From Planktotalea sp. (GTDB lineage: Bacteria > Pseudomonadota > Alphaproteobacteria > Rhodobacterales > Rhodobacteraceae), in contig NZ_JABBAL010000006.1 of assembly GCF_018607995.1 (NCBI RefSeq), positions 1 to 64,000 on the forward strand: a DNA stretch of 64,000 nt, written 5' to 3'. The notes beneath the pieces are model-generated. The model was not told the DNA's origin. It saw only the letters and a list, made by a program, of their open reading frames with translations, and searched no databases. The position numbers were made by a program, and so were the translations under genes. Shown in pieces: positions 1 through 9,077 of this stretch (positions within the stretch are counted from its first letter, which is position 1; each line of letters starts with the position of its first letter).

Positions 1-316
1 CCGCAGTCACCCATGGAACAACTTCATATGCGATGCCTGCTGCGTTCAGCGCATCTGCCTCTTCTGCCCCACGCGCGCAGACTCCGGGATCGTCGCATTT
101 CAAACGCACGACGCGTTTTCCCTGCTTGGCCGCTGCAACGATCACACCAGAAATTTTGTCTTGTGGCCAATGATGGCAACCCGGCGCTTTACCTACGTAA
201 ACACGCTCGGCGTCGCGACGTGCGAGCTCGAGGATATCAAGGCCAACAAGACGGTCATAGTAGATAATATCGACCTCTCGTAAACGATGCACAACGCGCA
301 GAGTGATCGGGCGCAC
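1..316 (-). pseudogene. Remnant of uroporphyrinogen-III C-methyltransferase (SUMT), truncated and mutated
   Basis: The minus strand encodes recognisable SUMT sequence (YYDRLVG, then VYVGK, an HxWPQ motif, VVRLKC, ARGAEEAD and a PWVTA). The family methylates uroporphyrinogen III for siroheme or cobalamin synthesis. The only possible start is a GTG at 316 directly after a TAA, so the N-terminal SAM-binding GAGPGDP loop is absent. Near-invariant residues are changed: the usual GGDP or CGDP reads CDDP, the F of FARG or FGRG reads C, and PGVTA reads PWVTA. The frame is open to the window edge, so the C-terminal half is not visible. The plus-strand ORF at 13-267 is its shadow. I am confident of the family. 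Pseudogene status is inferred from the lost loop and the substitutions. Confidence 0.75.
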
Positions 317-548
317 TTAATTACTTTTTAAAGTCAGAGGTTTGCTAAATTTCATCCGGTCCACTCATAGGCTCTATTTACTCTAACTTACATCCGACTT
401 TCTCTCTTCAGCCCCGATCTAGGCAGCTTTGCAAGTGATGTGTGCTAGCACCTCACGTCCAAATCAAATGACTTCATGAGCCGTAATGCGAAAGACAAAG
501 GATATCTCCCCTTGACTGCGTGTGGAGTTGCCTCTTAGCGTACAATAA

Positions 549-563
549 TTAACGCGCGATAAA
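549..563 (+). promoter_or_regulatory. Candidate LacI-family operator before the regulator gene
   Basis: TTAACGCGCGATAAA lies just upstream of the regulator ATG. It closely matches TTTACGCGCGCTAAT before smoE: both share T-T-x-A-CGCGCG-x-TAA. A CG-centred AT-flanked near-palindrome is typical of LacI-type operators. Autoregulation is inferred. The rest of 317-567 shows no gene. Confidence 0.45.
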
Positions 564-567
564 AATA

Positions 568-1617
568 ATGATATCAGGTGATAAAGTGGGACAGCCGAAA
601 ATTCGCAATATGGAAGAATTCGCAACTATAAGCGGAATTTCTCGCCCAACTATCTCCAAATATTTCAACAACCCCGAAAGCGTGCGCTCGTCCACCCGAG
701 CAAAGATTGAGGCCGCGCTGAAGCGGCACGACTATCAACCCAACGTTTTCGCGATGAACCAAAACAGGCGTACGACCAAGAATATTGGCGTGGTTGTCCC
801 AAACCTCGCCGATCCCTTTTTTTCTGAGATTGCGCGGCGCGTCGAATTAGCCTGTATTGACGCTGGCTATAGCCCCATCTTGCTGAGCTCTCACGGTAGC
901 GCCGAGATAGAGCGGGACAATCTCACATCCTTGCGTGCGCTTAAACCAGCTGGGGTCTTGCTCGCGCCGTTCGGACGTATGTCGGATGCTGAGGCCGTAC
1001 ACGCATTTGACGAGGATTTCCCGCTGGTGGTGTTTGACGCCAATATGAGCGGTGTTGGCCAAGCATTTGTTGGGACAGACAACGCCCAAAGCGTTGATTT
1101 AATGGTGGAATACCTTTGTCGCAGTGGCGAAGCGCCCTGTTTCTTTGAGATGAAATCACCCACTAACCCTAACGCCAACAAGCGTCGCCAAGCCTATATC
1201 GAAAGTATGGAACGCCACGGCCATGTGCCGCGTATCTATCAGGCGGAGGGTGAGGGTTGGAACTTTGAAGAGATTGGCAATGTTGAGGGCGGACGCCTTC
1301 TGGCGGCCAAAGCTTTTGAAACCAAAACTATTCTTTGCAGTAATGATCGTCTTGCTATTGGAATGTTGTCCGCGGCCTATGCTTTAGGTCTACGTATAGG
1401 GCACAACCCAGAGTGTGATTTACGTATTGCAGGGCACGACGATCATCCGTTCTCCAAATTCACCTGCCCGCCCCTTACCACGATTGCACAGGACTATGAG
1501 GCAATCGCGAATCGTGCGGTGTATGAGTTGTTCCGCACGTTGGAGACCGAAAATAGGTCAAAAGACCGCACTGAGACGACGTTTGATGGTCGTCTTATCA
1601 TGCGCGAGTCCGCTTAA
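568..1617 (+). CDS. LacI/GalR-family transcriptional regulator of the polyol operon
   Basis: A 349-residue LacI-type repressor. It has an N-terminal helix-turn-helix (ATISGISRPTISKYFNNPESV, about residues 18-40), a hinge, and a periplasmic-binding-like effector domain (about 75-345) with the usual NIGVVVPNLADPFFSEI opening. The normal family length is 330-350. The start is uncertain: ATG 568 has no clear ribosome binding site, and in-frame GTG 586 or ATG 610 are alternatives that keep the HTH. It lies 115 bp upstream of smoE on the same strand, and near-identical CGCGCG-centred sites precede both genes. The likely role is a sorbitol- or mannitol-responsive repressor of smoEFGK-smoS-mtlK and of itself. 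The effector is inferred from context only. Confidence 0.88.
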   Translation: MISGDKVGQPKIRNMEEFATISGISRPTISKYFNNPESVRSSTRAKIEAALKRHDYQPNVFAMNQNRRTTKNIGVVVPNLADPFFSEIARRVELACIDAGYSPILLSSHGSAEIERDNLTSLRALKPAGVLLAPFGRMSDAEAVHAFDEDFPLVVFDANMSGVGQAFVGTDNAQSVDLMVEYLCRSGEAPCFFEMKSPTNPNANKRRQAYIESMERHGHVPRIYQAEGEGWNFEEIGNVEGGRLLAAKAFETKTILCSNDRLAIGMLSAAYALGLRIGHNPECDLRIAGHDDHPFSKFTCPPLTTIAQDYEAIANRAVYELFRTLETENRSKDRTETTFDGRLIMRESA

Positions 1618-1648
1618 GTCGTTGTTTGCACGCCCGCTTTAAACAAAA

Positions 1649-1664
1649 TTTACGCGCGCTAATT
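1649..1664 (+). promoter_or_regulatory. Candidate LacI-family operator upstream of smoE
   Basis: TTTACGCGCGCTAATT repeats the core of the site before the regulator gene and ends 5 bp before a TTGACT -35 box. A repressor bound here could block RNA polymerase. The assignment rests on the shared core and position. Confidence 0.5.
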
Positions 1665-1669
1665 TTTAA

Positions 1670-1699
1670 TTGACTTCGCGTTATCGATTCCCCTAGTGT
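1670..1699 (+). promoter_or_regulatory. Probable sigma-70 promoter of the smo operon
   Basis: TTGACT (1670-1675) and TAGTGT (1694-1699) are 18 bp apart and lie about 35 bp before a strong TAGGAGGAG ribosome binding site at 1718. The -35 match is good and the -10 match moderate. Confidence 0.45.
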
Positions 1700-1732
1700 G
1701 GTCTTCATCACCCAACTAGGAGGAGATTTGGG

Positions 1733-3025
1733 ATGTCTATCAAGAAAGCACTATACGCTGCTACAGCGATGTCGCTTTTCGCAGCTGGCGGCGCGGTTGC
1801 CGACGGTCACGCGAAAGAGTTGACGATTGCGATCGTAAACAACGGTCACATGATCAACATGCAGAAAGTTGCAGAAGCTTACACAGAAGACACAGGCGTT
1901 AAGCTGAACTGGGTTTCTCTGGAAGAAGGCGTTCTTCGTGAGCAAGTAACGTCTGACACAGCAACCGGTGGTGGCCAGTACGACGTCATCAACATCGGCA
2001 TGCAAGAAGCACCAATCTGGGGCGCAGCAGGCTGGATCGAAGCTCTCGACTTCGGCGCAGAATATGACGCAGACGACATTCTGCCAGCAATCCGTGCGGG
2101 TCTCTCCCACGAAGGCACAATGTACGCAGCACCATTCTACGGTGAGTCTTCCATGGTTATGTACCGTAAAGACCTCACAGACGCTGCCGGCGTAACAATC
2201 GCTGACAACGACAGCTGGGACAACGTGAAAGCAGCAGCTGCTGCGATGCACAACCCAGATGCCGGCGTTTACGGTGCATGCTTGCGCGGTAAGCCAGGTT
2301 GGGGTGACAACATGGCGTTCGTCACAACAATGGTTAACTCTTTCGGTGGTGCTTGGTTCGACGCAGACTTCAAACCAACAATCAACTCCGACGAGTGGAA
2401 AGCAGCGATCAACTTCTACGTAGACCTGCTTGGCAACTACGGCCCTCCCGGCTCCGAAGGTAACTCCTTCAACGAGATCTTGGCTTTGTACAACGAAGGC
2501 AAGTGTGGCATGTGGATCGACGCGACAATCGCGGCATCTTTCCTTGAAGTTGACGGTGTAGCATACGCTCAGTCTCCAAACGCTGGTAACCCAGTGGGCG
2601 CGAACTGGCTGTGGGCATGGGCAATGGCTGTTCCAACAGGCACAGAGAACACTGCTGAAGCGAAAGCATTCATCGAGTGGGCAACGTCCAAAGAGTACGT
2701 CTACGCTGTAGCAACGCACCCTGATTTTGGCTGGTCTAAAGTGCCAACAGGCCAGCGTGCTTCAACGTACGCTCATAACGGCTTCAAAGAAGTAGCCGGT
2801 TTCGCAGCAGCAGAGATGGCGGCAATCGAGTCCGCAGCTCCTGAAGCGACAGACCTGAAGCCATATGTTGGTGTTCAGTTCGCAGCGATCCCTGAGTTCC
2901 CAGAAGTAGGCTCTGCAGTTGCTCAAGAGATCGCAGCGGCATTGTCCGGCGCGAAGTCTGTAGACGACGCTCTGGCGGCTTCTCAGGCAGCAGCTGAAGC
3001 GATCATGACAGAAGCAGGCTACTAA
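1733..3025 (+). CDS. smoE: Sorbitol/mannitol ABC transporter, periplasmic substrate-binding protein
   Basis: A 430-residue extracellular solute-binding protein of family 1. It has a clear Sec signal peptide ending near AVADGHA (residues 20-26) and the two-lobe sugar-binding architecture. The first gene of a transporter operon followed by two permeases, an ATPase, a sorbitol dehydrogenase and mannitol dehydrogenase matches the smo locus of Rhodobacter sphaeroides, whose product binds hexitols. A strong AGGAGG ribosome binding site sits 8 bp before the ATG. Codon use is distinctive, with many GCA, ACA, CCA and GTA codons, and it leaves long antisense ORFs that are not genes. A GC-rich hairpin follows the stop and probably keeps this transcript more abundant than the permease message. 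Confidence 0.93.
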   Translation: MSIKKALYAATAMSLFAAGGAVADGHAKELTIAIVNNGHMINMQKVAEAYTEDTGVKLNWVSLEEGVLREQVTSDTATGGGQYDVINIGMQEAPIWGAAGWIEALDFGAEYDADDILPAIRAGLSHEGTMYAAPFYGESSMVMYRKDLTDAAGVTIADNDSWDNVKAAAAAMHNPDAGVYGACLRGKPGWGDNMAFVTTMVNSFGGAWFDADFKPTINSDEWKAAINFYVDLLGNYGPPGSEGNSFNEILALYNEGKCGMWIDATIAASFLEVDGVAYAQSPNAGNPVGANWLWAWAMAVPTGTENTAEAKAFIEWATSKEYVYAVATHPDFGWSKVPTGQRASTYAHNGFKEVAGFAAAEMAAIESAAPEATDLKPYVGVQFAAIPEFPEVGSAVAQEIAAALSGAKSVDDALAASQAAAEAIMTEAGY

Positions 3026-3043
3026 GTTCTGCCTTAAGATTTT

Positions 3044-3071
3044 GGAAGGCCCGGCCCTATTCGGGCCTTCC
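3044..3071 (+). terminator. Intercistronic stem-loop after smoE
   Basis: A perfect 10-bp stem, GGAAGGCCCG paired with CGGGCCTTCC, closes an 8-nt loop. No T-run follows, so it probably attenuates transcription or protects the smoE 3' end rather than terminating fully. This is typical between an ABC binding-protein gene and its permease genes. Confidence 0.7.
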
Positions 3072-3194
3072 ACTCTAAAAGATTGCTGAGCGTCGCGGCC
3101 TAAATAAACCGCCACACAACAGCATACCAATCATCATTCAGTTAAATTACTCTTGGAACACGCGAGCAATGTGCTTCGCAGGGGGTCTCTAGTC

Positions 3195-4133
3195 ATGTCT
3201 AACAGAACACTTCCACGCTTGCTTCAGTCTCCAGCAGTTTTCCTGCTATTGATCTGGATGCTAGTGCCGCTTTCGATGACGCTTTATTTCTCGTTTATTC
3301 GCTACGTGTTGAACAGCCTGCGCAAACCGGAGTGGACGACACCCGCGCTTAGTAACTGGCGTGGTTTTGGCAACTACGAGTTTGTTCTGAAGTCCAAAGA
3401 CTTTCTTTTCGCGATCCAGAACAGCCTGCTTATTGTGTGTAGTATTCTCTTCCTAACCGTGATCCTTGGCGTTCTGATCGCCGTGTTGATCAACAAGTCA
3501 TTCCCCGGACAAGGCATCGTTCGCGTTCTCTTGATCTCGCCCTTCTTCGTTATGCCTGCGGTGAACGCGGTTTTGTGGATCAATATGATTCTCGACCCAG
3601 TTCTAGGGCTTCAAGGTATCGCAGTCGGCGGTATCAACGACATGGTCGACGGACTTCGGGCCGCTCCCGGTATTGGATGGTTCTTCTCGCTTTGGCCTGA
3701 GCTGACCCCAATTTCGTTCCGCGCGACGCAAACCTCTGCCTATGCGGTGATCATCATGGTCACATGGCAGTGGACACCCTTCGCGGTTCTTATCTTCATG
3801 ACGTCTTTGCAATCCGAAGATCAGCAACAGAAAGAAGCAGCTATCCTTGATGGGGCCAGCACGTGGTCGCAGTTCCGCTTTCTTACGCTGCCACATTTGG
3901 GGCGACCCATTGCGATTGTGGTGATGATCCAAGCGATTTTCCATCTCTCACTTTATGCAGAGATCGAGATTGTGAGCCGCGGCAACGGCAATAAAAACCT
4001 GCCTTATCTGATTGGTGAATTTGCCAACAACAACATCGGTGCAGCTTCCGCGACTGGAATCTTCGCCGTCATCCTTGCCAACATCGTAGCGATCTTCTTG
4101 CTGCGTATGGTTGGCAAGACATTGATGGAGTAA
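3195..4133 (+). CDS. smoF: Sorbitol/mannitol ABC transporter permease 1
   Basis: An inner-membrane permease of the MalF-type sugar ABC family, about 312 residues from ATG 3195. The ORF track begins 42 bp earlier without a good ribosome binding site, whereas AGGGGG precedes ATG 3195. Six or so hydrophobic segments are visible. The EAA loop that contacts the ATPase reads EAAILDGASTWSQFRFLTLP near residue 217. It follows smoE after about 170 bp containing the stem-loop and is 5 bp before smoG. It forms the hexitol channel together with SmoG. Confidence 0.9.
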   Translation: MSNRTLPRLLQSPAVFLLLIWMLVPLSMTLYFSFIRYVLNSLRKPEWTTPALSNWRGFGNYEFVLKSKDFLFAIQNSLLIVCSILFLTVILGVLIAVLINKSFPGQGIVRVLLISPFFVMPAVNAVLWINMILDPVLGLQGIAVGGINDMVDGLRAAPGIGWFFSLWPELTPISFRATQTSAYAVIIMVTWQWTPFAVLIFMTSLQSEDQQQKEAAILDGASTWSQFRFLTLPHLGRPIAIVVMIQAIFHLSLYAEIEIVSRGNGNKNLPYLIGEFANNNIGAASATGIFAVILANIVAIFLLRMVGKTLME

Positions 4134-4138
4134 CGGAC

Positions 4139-4972
4139 ATGGCGATTGTTGCACAATCTTCGAAATACGGACAAATCAGCCGCACTCTTCTGGCTTGGAT
4201 TGTTGGGTTATTGTTTTTCTTCCCGATCTTCTGGCTTGTCCTGACAAGCTTTAAGACCGATGCGGATGCGGTGAAGCCGGAGTTCTTGTTCTTCTTCACA
4301 CCAACGCTAGAGAACTACACCAACATGACCGAGAACTATAACTATTGGCGCTTTGCGACCAATTCAGTCATCACCTCGGTGTTCGCGACGATCTTCGCGC
4401 TCGCAGTTGGTATTCCTTGCGCCTACTCCATGGCGTTCAACCCTACGCGGGCCACCAAAGACGTGTTGATGTGGATGCTCTCCACTAAGATGCTTCCTGC
4501 GGCCGCAGTACTTTACCCGATGACCTTCCTGACCAAAAGTCTCGGGCTGTTTGACACCCACTTCATGGTCATTGTGGTTCTGTGCCTGATTAACCTGCCG
4601 ATCGTGATCTGGATGCTCTTCACCTACTTCAAAGAGATTCCGAAAGAGATCATCGAAGCGGGCCAAATGGACGGCGTGAACACATGGGGCGAGATCAAAG
4701 AGATCCTCATCCCACTCGCATGGGGCGGCATCGCATCAACCGCATTGCTCTGCTTTATCTTTTGCTGGAACGAAGCGTATTGGACGGTGCGCCTGACGAC
4801 GACAGATGCAGCGACCTTGTCGAAACTCATCGAAGGAAACCGCGCACCAGAGGGCTTGTTCTTCGGACGCCTCTCCGCCGTCTCCGCAGCCGCCGTAGGC
4901 CCGATCATCGTGCTGGGTTGGTTCTGCCAGAAACAATTGGTCCAAGGCCTCAGCTTTGGCGCCGTCAAGTAA
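4139..4972 (+). CDS. smoG: Sorbitol/mannitol ABC transporter permease 2
   Basis: A 277-residue MalG-type permease with about six membrane segments. Its EAA motif is EAGQMDGVNTWGEIKEILIP around residue 173. The family length is normal. It starts 5 bp after smoF and is followed 21 bp later by the ATPase gene, so the three are cotranscribed. With SmoF it forms the membrane channel for hexitol uptake. Confidence 0.92.
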   Translation: MAIVAQSSKYGQISRTLLAWIVGLLFFFPIFWLVLTSFKTDADAVKPEFLFFFTPTLENYTNMTENYNYWRFATNSVITSVFATIFALAVGIPCAYSMAFNPTRATKDVLMWMLSTKMLPAAAVLYPMTFLTKSLGLFDTHFMVIVVLCLINLPIVIWMLFTYFKEIPKEIIEAGQMDGVNTWGEIKEILIPLAWGGIASTALLCFIFCWNEAYWTVRLTTTDAATLSKLIEGNRAPEGLFFGRLSAVSAAAVGPIIVLGWFCQKQLVQGLSFGAVK

Positions 4973-4993
4973 TACCGAGAATAGGATAATATC

Positions 4994-5998
4994 ATGGGAC
5001 GTATCGTACTTGAACATGTGACCAAAAGCTTCGGCAACACACAAGTGATCCCACCATTGGATCTTACGATTGAAGACGGTGAGTTCGCAGTCTTCGTTGG
5101 ACCCTCAGGGTGTGGAAAGTCCACCCTCTTGCGCCTGATTGCAGGCCTTGAGGACACGACATCCGGCAAGGTTGTGATCGACGATCAGGATATGACGGAA
5201 ATCTCGCCCTCCAAGCGCGGCTTGGCGATGGTGTTTCAGTCATACGCGCTTTACCCGCATATGACTGTGCGCAAAAACATCGCCTTCCCAATGCGTATGG
5301 CAGGCATGAGCGAAGAAGAGCAGAACAAGCGTATTGAAACGGCGGCGGCCTCTCTGAACCTCACCGATTATCTGGACCGCAAACCGGGTCAGTTGTCTGG
5401 TGGTCAGCGTCAGCGTGTGGCGATTGGCCGTGCGATTGTGCGTGATCCGTCTGCGTTCTTGTTCGACGAGCCGCTTTCAAACCTCGACGCTGCTTTGCGT
5501 GTTGGAATGCGTCTTGAGATCACCGAGATGCATGAGCGTATGCAGACTACGATGATCTACGTGACACACGACCAAGTCGAAGCGATGACTATGGCCAACA
5601 AAATCGTCGTGCTGCAAGCTGGCGTAATCGAGCAAGTGGGCTCGCCACTGGAGCTGTATCACAAGCCACGCAACAAGTTTGTTGCAGGCTTTATTGGCAG
5701 CCCAAAGATGAACCTGATCGAAGGTGCAGAAGCGAAAAAGCATAACGCAGAAACGATTGGCATCCGTCCAGAACACGTCGTTGTCTCTAATACAGATGGT
5801 CTTTGGAAGGGCACAGTTGGTGTGGCCGAGCATCTGGGTTCTGATACTTTCGTGCACGTCCATGGCATCGAGGGCTGTGATCCAATGACAGTGCGCGCCG
5901 CCGGGGACGCCACGTTCAAGCATGGTGAGGATATTTATCTCACACCAGACGAGACGCAGATCCACAAGTTCGACGCCGCTGGTTTGCGGATCGAGTAA
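4994..5998 (+). CDS. smoK: Sorbitol/mannitol ABC transporter ATP-binding protein
   Basis: A 334-residue MalK/UgpC-type ATPase. The Walker A is GPSGCGKST (36-44), the signature [16 protein letters not shown] (about 134-149), the Walker [12 protein letters not shown], and the switch His lies in VTHDQVEA. The C-terminal third is an OB-like regulatory domain usual for this subfamily. The stop overlaps the smoS start by one base (TAATG), indicating translational coupling. It powers the SmoFG channel and may be shared with other CUT1 transporters. Confidence 0.94.
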   Translation: MGRIVLEHVTKSFGNTQVIPPLDLTIEDGEFAVFVGPSGCGKSTLLRLIAGLEDTTSGKVVIDDQDMTEISPSKRGLAMVFQSYALYPHMTVRKNIAFPMRMAGMSEEEQNKRIETAAASLNLTDYLDRKPGQLSGGQRQRVAIGRAIVRDPSAFLFDEPLSNLDAALRVGMRLEITEMHERMQTTMIYVTHDQVEAMTMANKIVVLQAGVIEQVGSPLELYHKPRNKFVAGFIGSPKMNLIEGAEAKKHNAETIGIRPEHVVVSNTDGLWKGTVGVAEHLGSDTFVHVHGIEGCDPMTVRAAGDATFKHGEDIYLTPDETQIHKFDAAGLRIE

Positions 5999-6768
5999 TG
6001 CAACTGGCCGGCAAAACAGCGCTGATCACTGGGGCCGCCCGAGGCATTGGGCGGGCCTTTGCTGAGGCCTATATCGCCGAAGGGGCGCGTGTAGCGATTG
6101 CAGATATCGACGACGTACGAGCTGCAACAACTGCTGAGGAGTTAGGTGATCATGCTATTGCTGTGCATATGGATGTCACCGATCCGACAAGCATTGACGG
6201 CGCGGTTGCGGCGACTATTGAACAGCTTGGCCATATCGATATTCTGATCAACAACGCCGCCCTCTTTACTGCCGCTCCCATCGTCGAGATAGAGCGCGCG
6301 GAGTATCAACGCTTGTTCGACATCAACGTCTCCGGCACCCTGTTCACCCTGCAAGCGGTGGCACGCCACATGATCGAACGCGGCCAAGGCGGCAAGATCA
6401 TCAACATGGCCTCGCAAGCTGGTCGTCGCGGTGAACCACTTGTGGCTGTCTATTGTGCGACCAAGGCGGCAGTGATCAGCCTGACCCAATCCGCAGGTCT
6501 CGATTTGATCAAAAACGGGATCAACGTCAACGCGATCTCCCCCGGTGTGGTGGACGGTGAACATTGGGACGGCGTGGACGCGTTCTTTGCCAAGCATGAG
6601 AACAAAGCACCGGGACAAAAGAAGAAAGAGGTCGGCGCAGCCGTGCCTTACGGGCGCATGGGCACGGCCCAAGACCTCACCGGCATGGCTGTCTTTTTGG
6701 CCAGTGACGCGGCAGATTACATCGTCGCGCAAACATACAATGTGGATGGTGGACAATGGATGAGCTGA
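5998..6768 (+). CDS. smoS: Sorbitol (L-iditol/galactitol) 2-dehydrogenase, SDR family
   Basis: A 256-residue classical short-chain dehydrogenase. It has the GAARGIG nucleotide-binding motif (12-18), the NNAA motif, and a catalytic S-Y-K set with Y and K in YCATKAA near residue 153. Position in the smo operon and similarity to R. sphaeroides sorbitol dehydrogenase indicate oxidation of D-glucitol to D-fructose with NAD+. It overlaps smoK by 1 bp and mtlK by 13 bp. Confidence 0.9.
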   Translation: MQLAGKTALITGAARGIGRAFAEAYIAEGARVAIADIDDVRAATTAEELGDHAIAVHMDVTDPTSIDGAVAATIEQLGHIDILINNAALFTAAPIVEIERAEYQRLFDINVSGTLFTLQAVARHMIERGQGGKIINMASQAGRRGEPLVAVYCATKAAVISLTQSAGLDLIKNGINVNAISPGVVDGEHWDGVDAFFAKHENKAPGQKKKEVGAAVPYGRMGTAQDLTGMAVFLASDAADYIVAQTYNVDGGQWMS

Positions 6769-8246
6769 TCTCCCTTTCGAATGCGACTTTGGATCAACTG
6801 AACCTTGAACACCCGCAATATGATCGCACCGCCCTCACCCCCGGCATCGTGCATATTGGCGTTGGCAACTTTCACCGCGCGCATCAGGCGTGGTATTTGC
6901 ATCGCTTGATGCAAGCAGGCGAGGCCCATGACTGGGCCATCATCGGCGCTGGCGTACGGCCATATGATGCGGTCATGCGTGAAAAGCTACTGGCGCAAGA
7001 TTGCCTGACAACTTTGGTTGAATTGGACCCAGATAATGTTTCTGCGGAGGTCGTCGGGTCTATGATCGATTACCTGCCTATTGAAGAAGGGAATGCGCCA
7101 CTCATCGCACAAATGGCAGATCCTGCCATTCGTATTGTTGCGATGACGGTCACTGAAAGTGGCTATTACATCGACCCCGTCACAAAGGGTTTTGACGCAG
7201 CACACCCTGATTTGCAGCACGATGCCGCCCACCCCGACACGCCTGGCACGGCTTTTGGCGCACTGGTTGCAGCCCTCAAGCTACGCCGCGCGGCAGGTCA
7301 TGCGCCTTTCACGGTGTTGAGCTGTGATAACTTGCAAGGCAACGGCGATATCTTGCGCCAGACCGTCGTGTCCTTAGCGCGCCTCTCTGATCCTGAGCTT
7401 GCGGATTGGATCGATGCACATGTAACCTTCCCGAACTCTATGGTCGATTGCATCGCTCCTGCGACGGGTCCGAAAGAGCTGGCCCTTGCGCATGATTTCG
7501 GGATCAAAGACACAGCTGTGGTCACGCACGAAGCCTTTCGCCAATGGGTGATAGAAGACAAGTTCTGCGCAGGCCGCCCCGCCTGGGACACGGTTGGTGC
7601 AACCTTTTCCGATGAAGTGCACGCGTTTGAGACCATGAAAATCCGCATTTTGAACGCGGGTCATCAGGTAATTGCAAATGTGGGTGAAACGCTGAGTGTT
7701 AAAACAATTGCAGGCTGCATGGCGCATCCTGCGATCCGTGCCTTCTTTGGCAAGGTCGAGCGCGAAGAGATTGCGCCGACTGTGGCACCTGTTCCCGGCA
7801 AAACACCCGCCGCTTATGTTGATTTGATCGAAGCTCGTTTCTCGAACCCGCGCATCGTGGATACAACCCGCCGCGTCGCCTTTGACGGGTCTGCGCGCCA
7901 CACGGGCTTCGTATTACCTATCCTGCGTGATCAACTCGCAGCAGAACGATCCGTAAGCGGCCTTGCCTTGGTTGAAGCCCTGTGGGCGCGAATGTGCGCG
8001 GGCACGCGCGAAGACGGCTCGGAAATTGAGGCGAACGACCCGATTTGGAACGAGCTGCAGACCGCGGCACTGTCTGCGAAGACCCAGCCCACCACATGGC
8101 TGGATCAGAGCAATATCTACGGTGATTTGTACAATGCAGAGCCATTTCGCGACGCTTTTTGCTATTGGCTCGCAATTATTTGGGATCAGGGCTGCATTGC
8201 GGCGATGAATGAATACATCGCCCTGGATCATCAAAAATCTGCGTGA
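6756..8246 (+). CDS. mtlK: Mannitol 2-dehydrogenase
   Basis: A 496-residue long-chain polyol dehydrogenase of the mannitol dehydrogenase family. It oxidises D-mannitol (also arabitol or sorbitol) to D-fructose with NAD+. The N-terminal Rossmann segment is GIVHIGVGNFHRAHQAW (29-45). The C-terminal domain carries the family motif KIRILNAGHQ with the catalytic lysine-asparagine region near residue 295. The length matches the family (about 490). The start lies 13 bp inside smoS. It is the last gene of the smo operon. No fructokinase or mannose isomerase follows. Confidence 0.93.
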   Translation: MDELISLSNATLDQLNLEHPQYDRTALTPGIVHIGVGNFHRAHQAWYLHRLMQAGEAHDWAIIGAGVRPYDAVMREKLLAQDCLTTLVELDPDNVSAEVVGSMIDYLPIEEGNAPLIAQMADPAIRIVAMTVTESGYYIDPVTKGFDAAHPDLQHDAAHPDTPGTAFGALVAALKLRRAAGHAPFTVLSCDNLQGNGDILRQTVVSLARLSDPELADWIDAHVTFPNSMVDCIAPATGPKELALAHDFGIKDTAVVTHEAFRQWVIEDKFCAGRPAWDTVGATFSDEVHAFETMKIRILNAGHQVIANVGETLSVKTIAGCMAHPAIRAFFGKVEREEIAPTVAPVPGKTPAAYVDLIEARFSNPRIVDTTRRVAFDGSARHTGFVLPILRDQLAAERSVSGLALVEALWARMCAGTREDGSEIEANDPIWNELQTAALSAKTQPTTWLDQSNIYGDLYNAEPFRDAFCYWLAIIWDQGCIAAMNEYIALDHQKSA

Positions 8247-8290
8247 CCCGCCAAACCAACTTTACTAATGAAGCCAACGATGCGTACGCA

Positions 8291-8918
8291 TCAGCCAAAC
8301 ACACTGATGTATTCGCTCACGCCAATACCAAAGCGGCGCTGAAACGCGCGGCGCATGCGTTGAAGGTCGCCAAACCCGCTATAAATCGCGACCTGTTTGG
8401 GCACTATTCGATCCGCCCAAAGCCCGCGCGCATGATCAACGCGCACGCGCTCGACGAATTGTGCAGGCGTTTCTTGCAGTGTTTGCTTGAAATGACGCGA
8501 CAAGGTGCGTGCGTTCATGCCAGCAGTTGAGGCGAGTTCGTCCAAGGTCAAGTTCAAATGGGGTTGCGTCACGACTTGTTCGATCAAGCGCGAAAGGCGG
8601 TCACTACCGCTAAATTGTCCCGCAAGATGAATGGAATACTGGCTTTGTCCGCCGGTTCTACGCAATTGCACCACCAACTCACGCGCGACCTCTAGCGCTG
8701 AAGCCTGCCCGCAATCGCGCGCAATGATCGACAGAGCCAGATCAATGCCTGTCGTGATCCCTGCGGAGGTGAATATCTGACCATCCAAGACGCAGATCTT
8801 ATCAAGATCTCAATCAACGTGTTAATATTCATTCGCATCATCCGCACGCGACCAATGGGTCGTTGCTTTGTGCCCATCAAGCCCCCTGCCGCCGCCAAAA
8901 CCATCGCACCTTTGGAGG
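8291..8918 (-). pseudogene. Broken GlxA/FtrA-like AraC-family regulator (DJ-1/PfpI + AraC HTH)
   Basis: The 165-residue ORF at 8291-8788 is the C-terminal half of a GlxA-type regulator: the end of a DJ-1/PfpI domain (IFTSAGITTGIDLAL) followed by two AraC helix-turn-helix units ending RRFGIGVSEY. Reading upstream in the same frame finds TGA (8812-8810) and TAA (8824-8822), with family sequence (TTHWSRADDANEY) on the far side. Farther upstream the homology continues in another frame (MVLAAAGGLMG), which implies a one-base deletion near 8865. The N-terminal 130 or so residues of the DJ-1 domain are missing. Two stops, a frameshift and a 5' deletion make this a decayed gene. Confidence 0.85.
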
Positions 8919-8984
8919 ACGGAGCGGTTTTTCTGGTGGTTTTCCTCCCTAATACATAGTTTTCCAGATCAAACGGAGTTTGAT

Positions 8985-9077
8985 ATGGTAATGCAGATCA
9001 CAGAGGTCCAATTCTTGCGAACGAATGAAGCGGCGCAAAAGGAGATGGTGGAAAACTATGTCGGGCTGCCCTATTAA
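8985..9077 (+). CDS. Short unassigned ORF, possibly a gene remnant
   Basis: A 30-residue ORF (starts MVMQITEVQ, ends VGLPY) has a plausible GGAG ribosome binding site 6 bp upstream, inside the inverted repeat ATCAAAC-GGA-GTTTGAT (8968-8984). I do not recognise it. It lies in the scar between mtlK and the iron permease, so it may be the N-terminal stub of a deleted gene. Confidence 0.25.
   Translation: MVMQITEVQFLRTNEAAQKEMVENYVGLPY

Noticed and set aside
13-267. Plus-strand 84-residue ORF at the left edge
   Set aside because: The opposite strand carries clear methyltransferase sequence over the same bases, and the plus-strand product resembles nothing.
1751-2719. 322-residue antisense ORF within smoE
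   Set aside because: It is a shadow produced by the strong codon bias of smoE; its Cys/Val/Arg-rich product is not protein-like.
8243-8530. 95-residue plus-strand ORF after mtlK
   Set aside because: It lies antisense to the helix-turn-helix part of the broken AraC-type gene and has no family resemblance.
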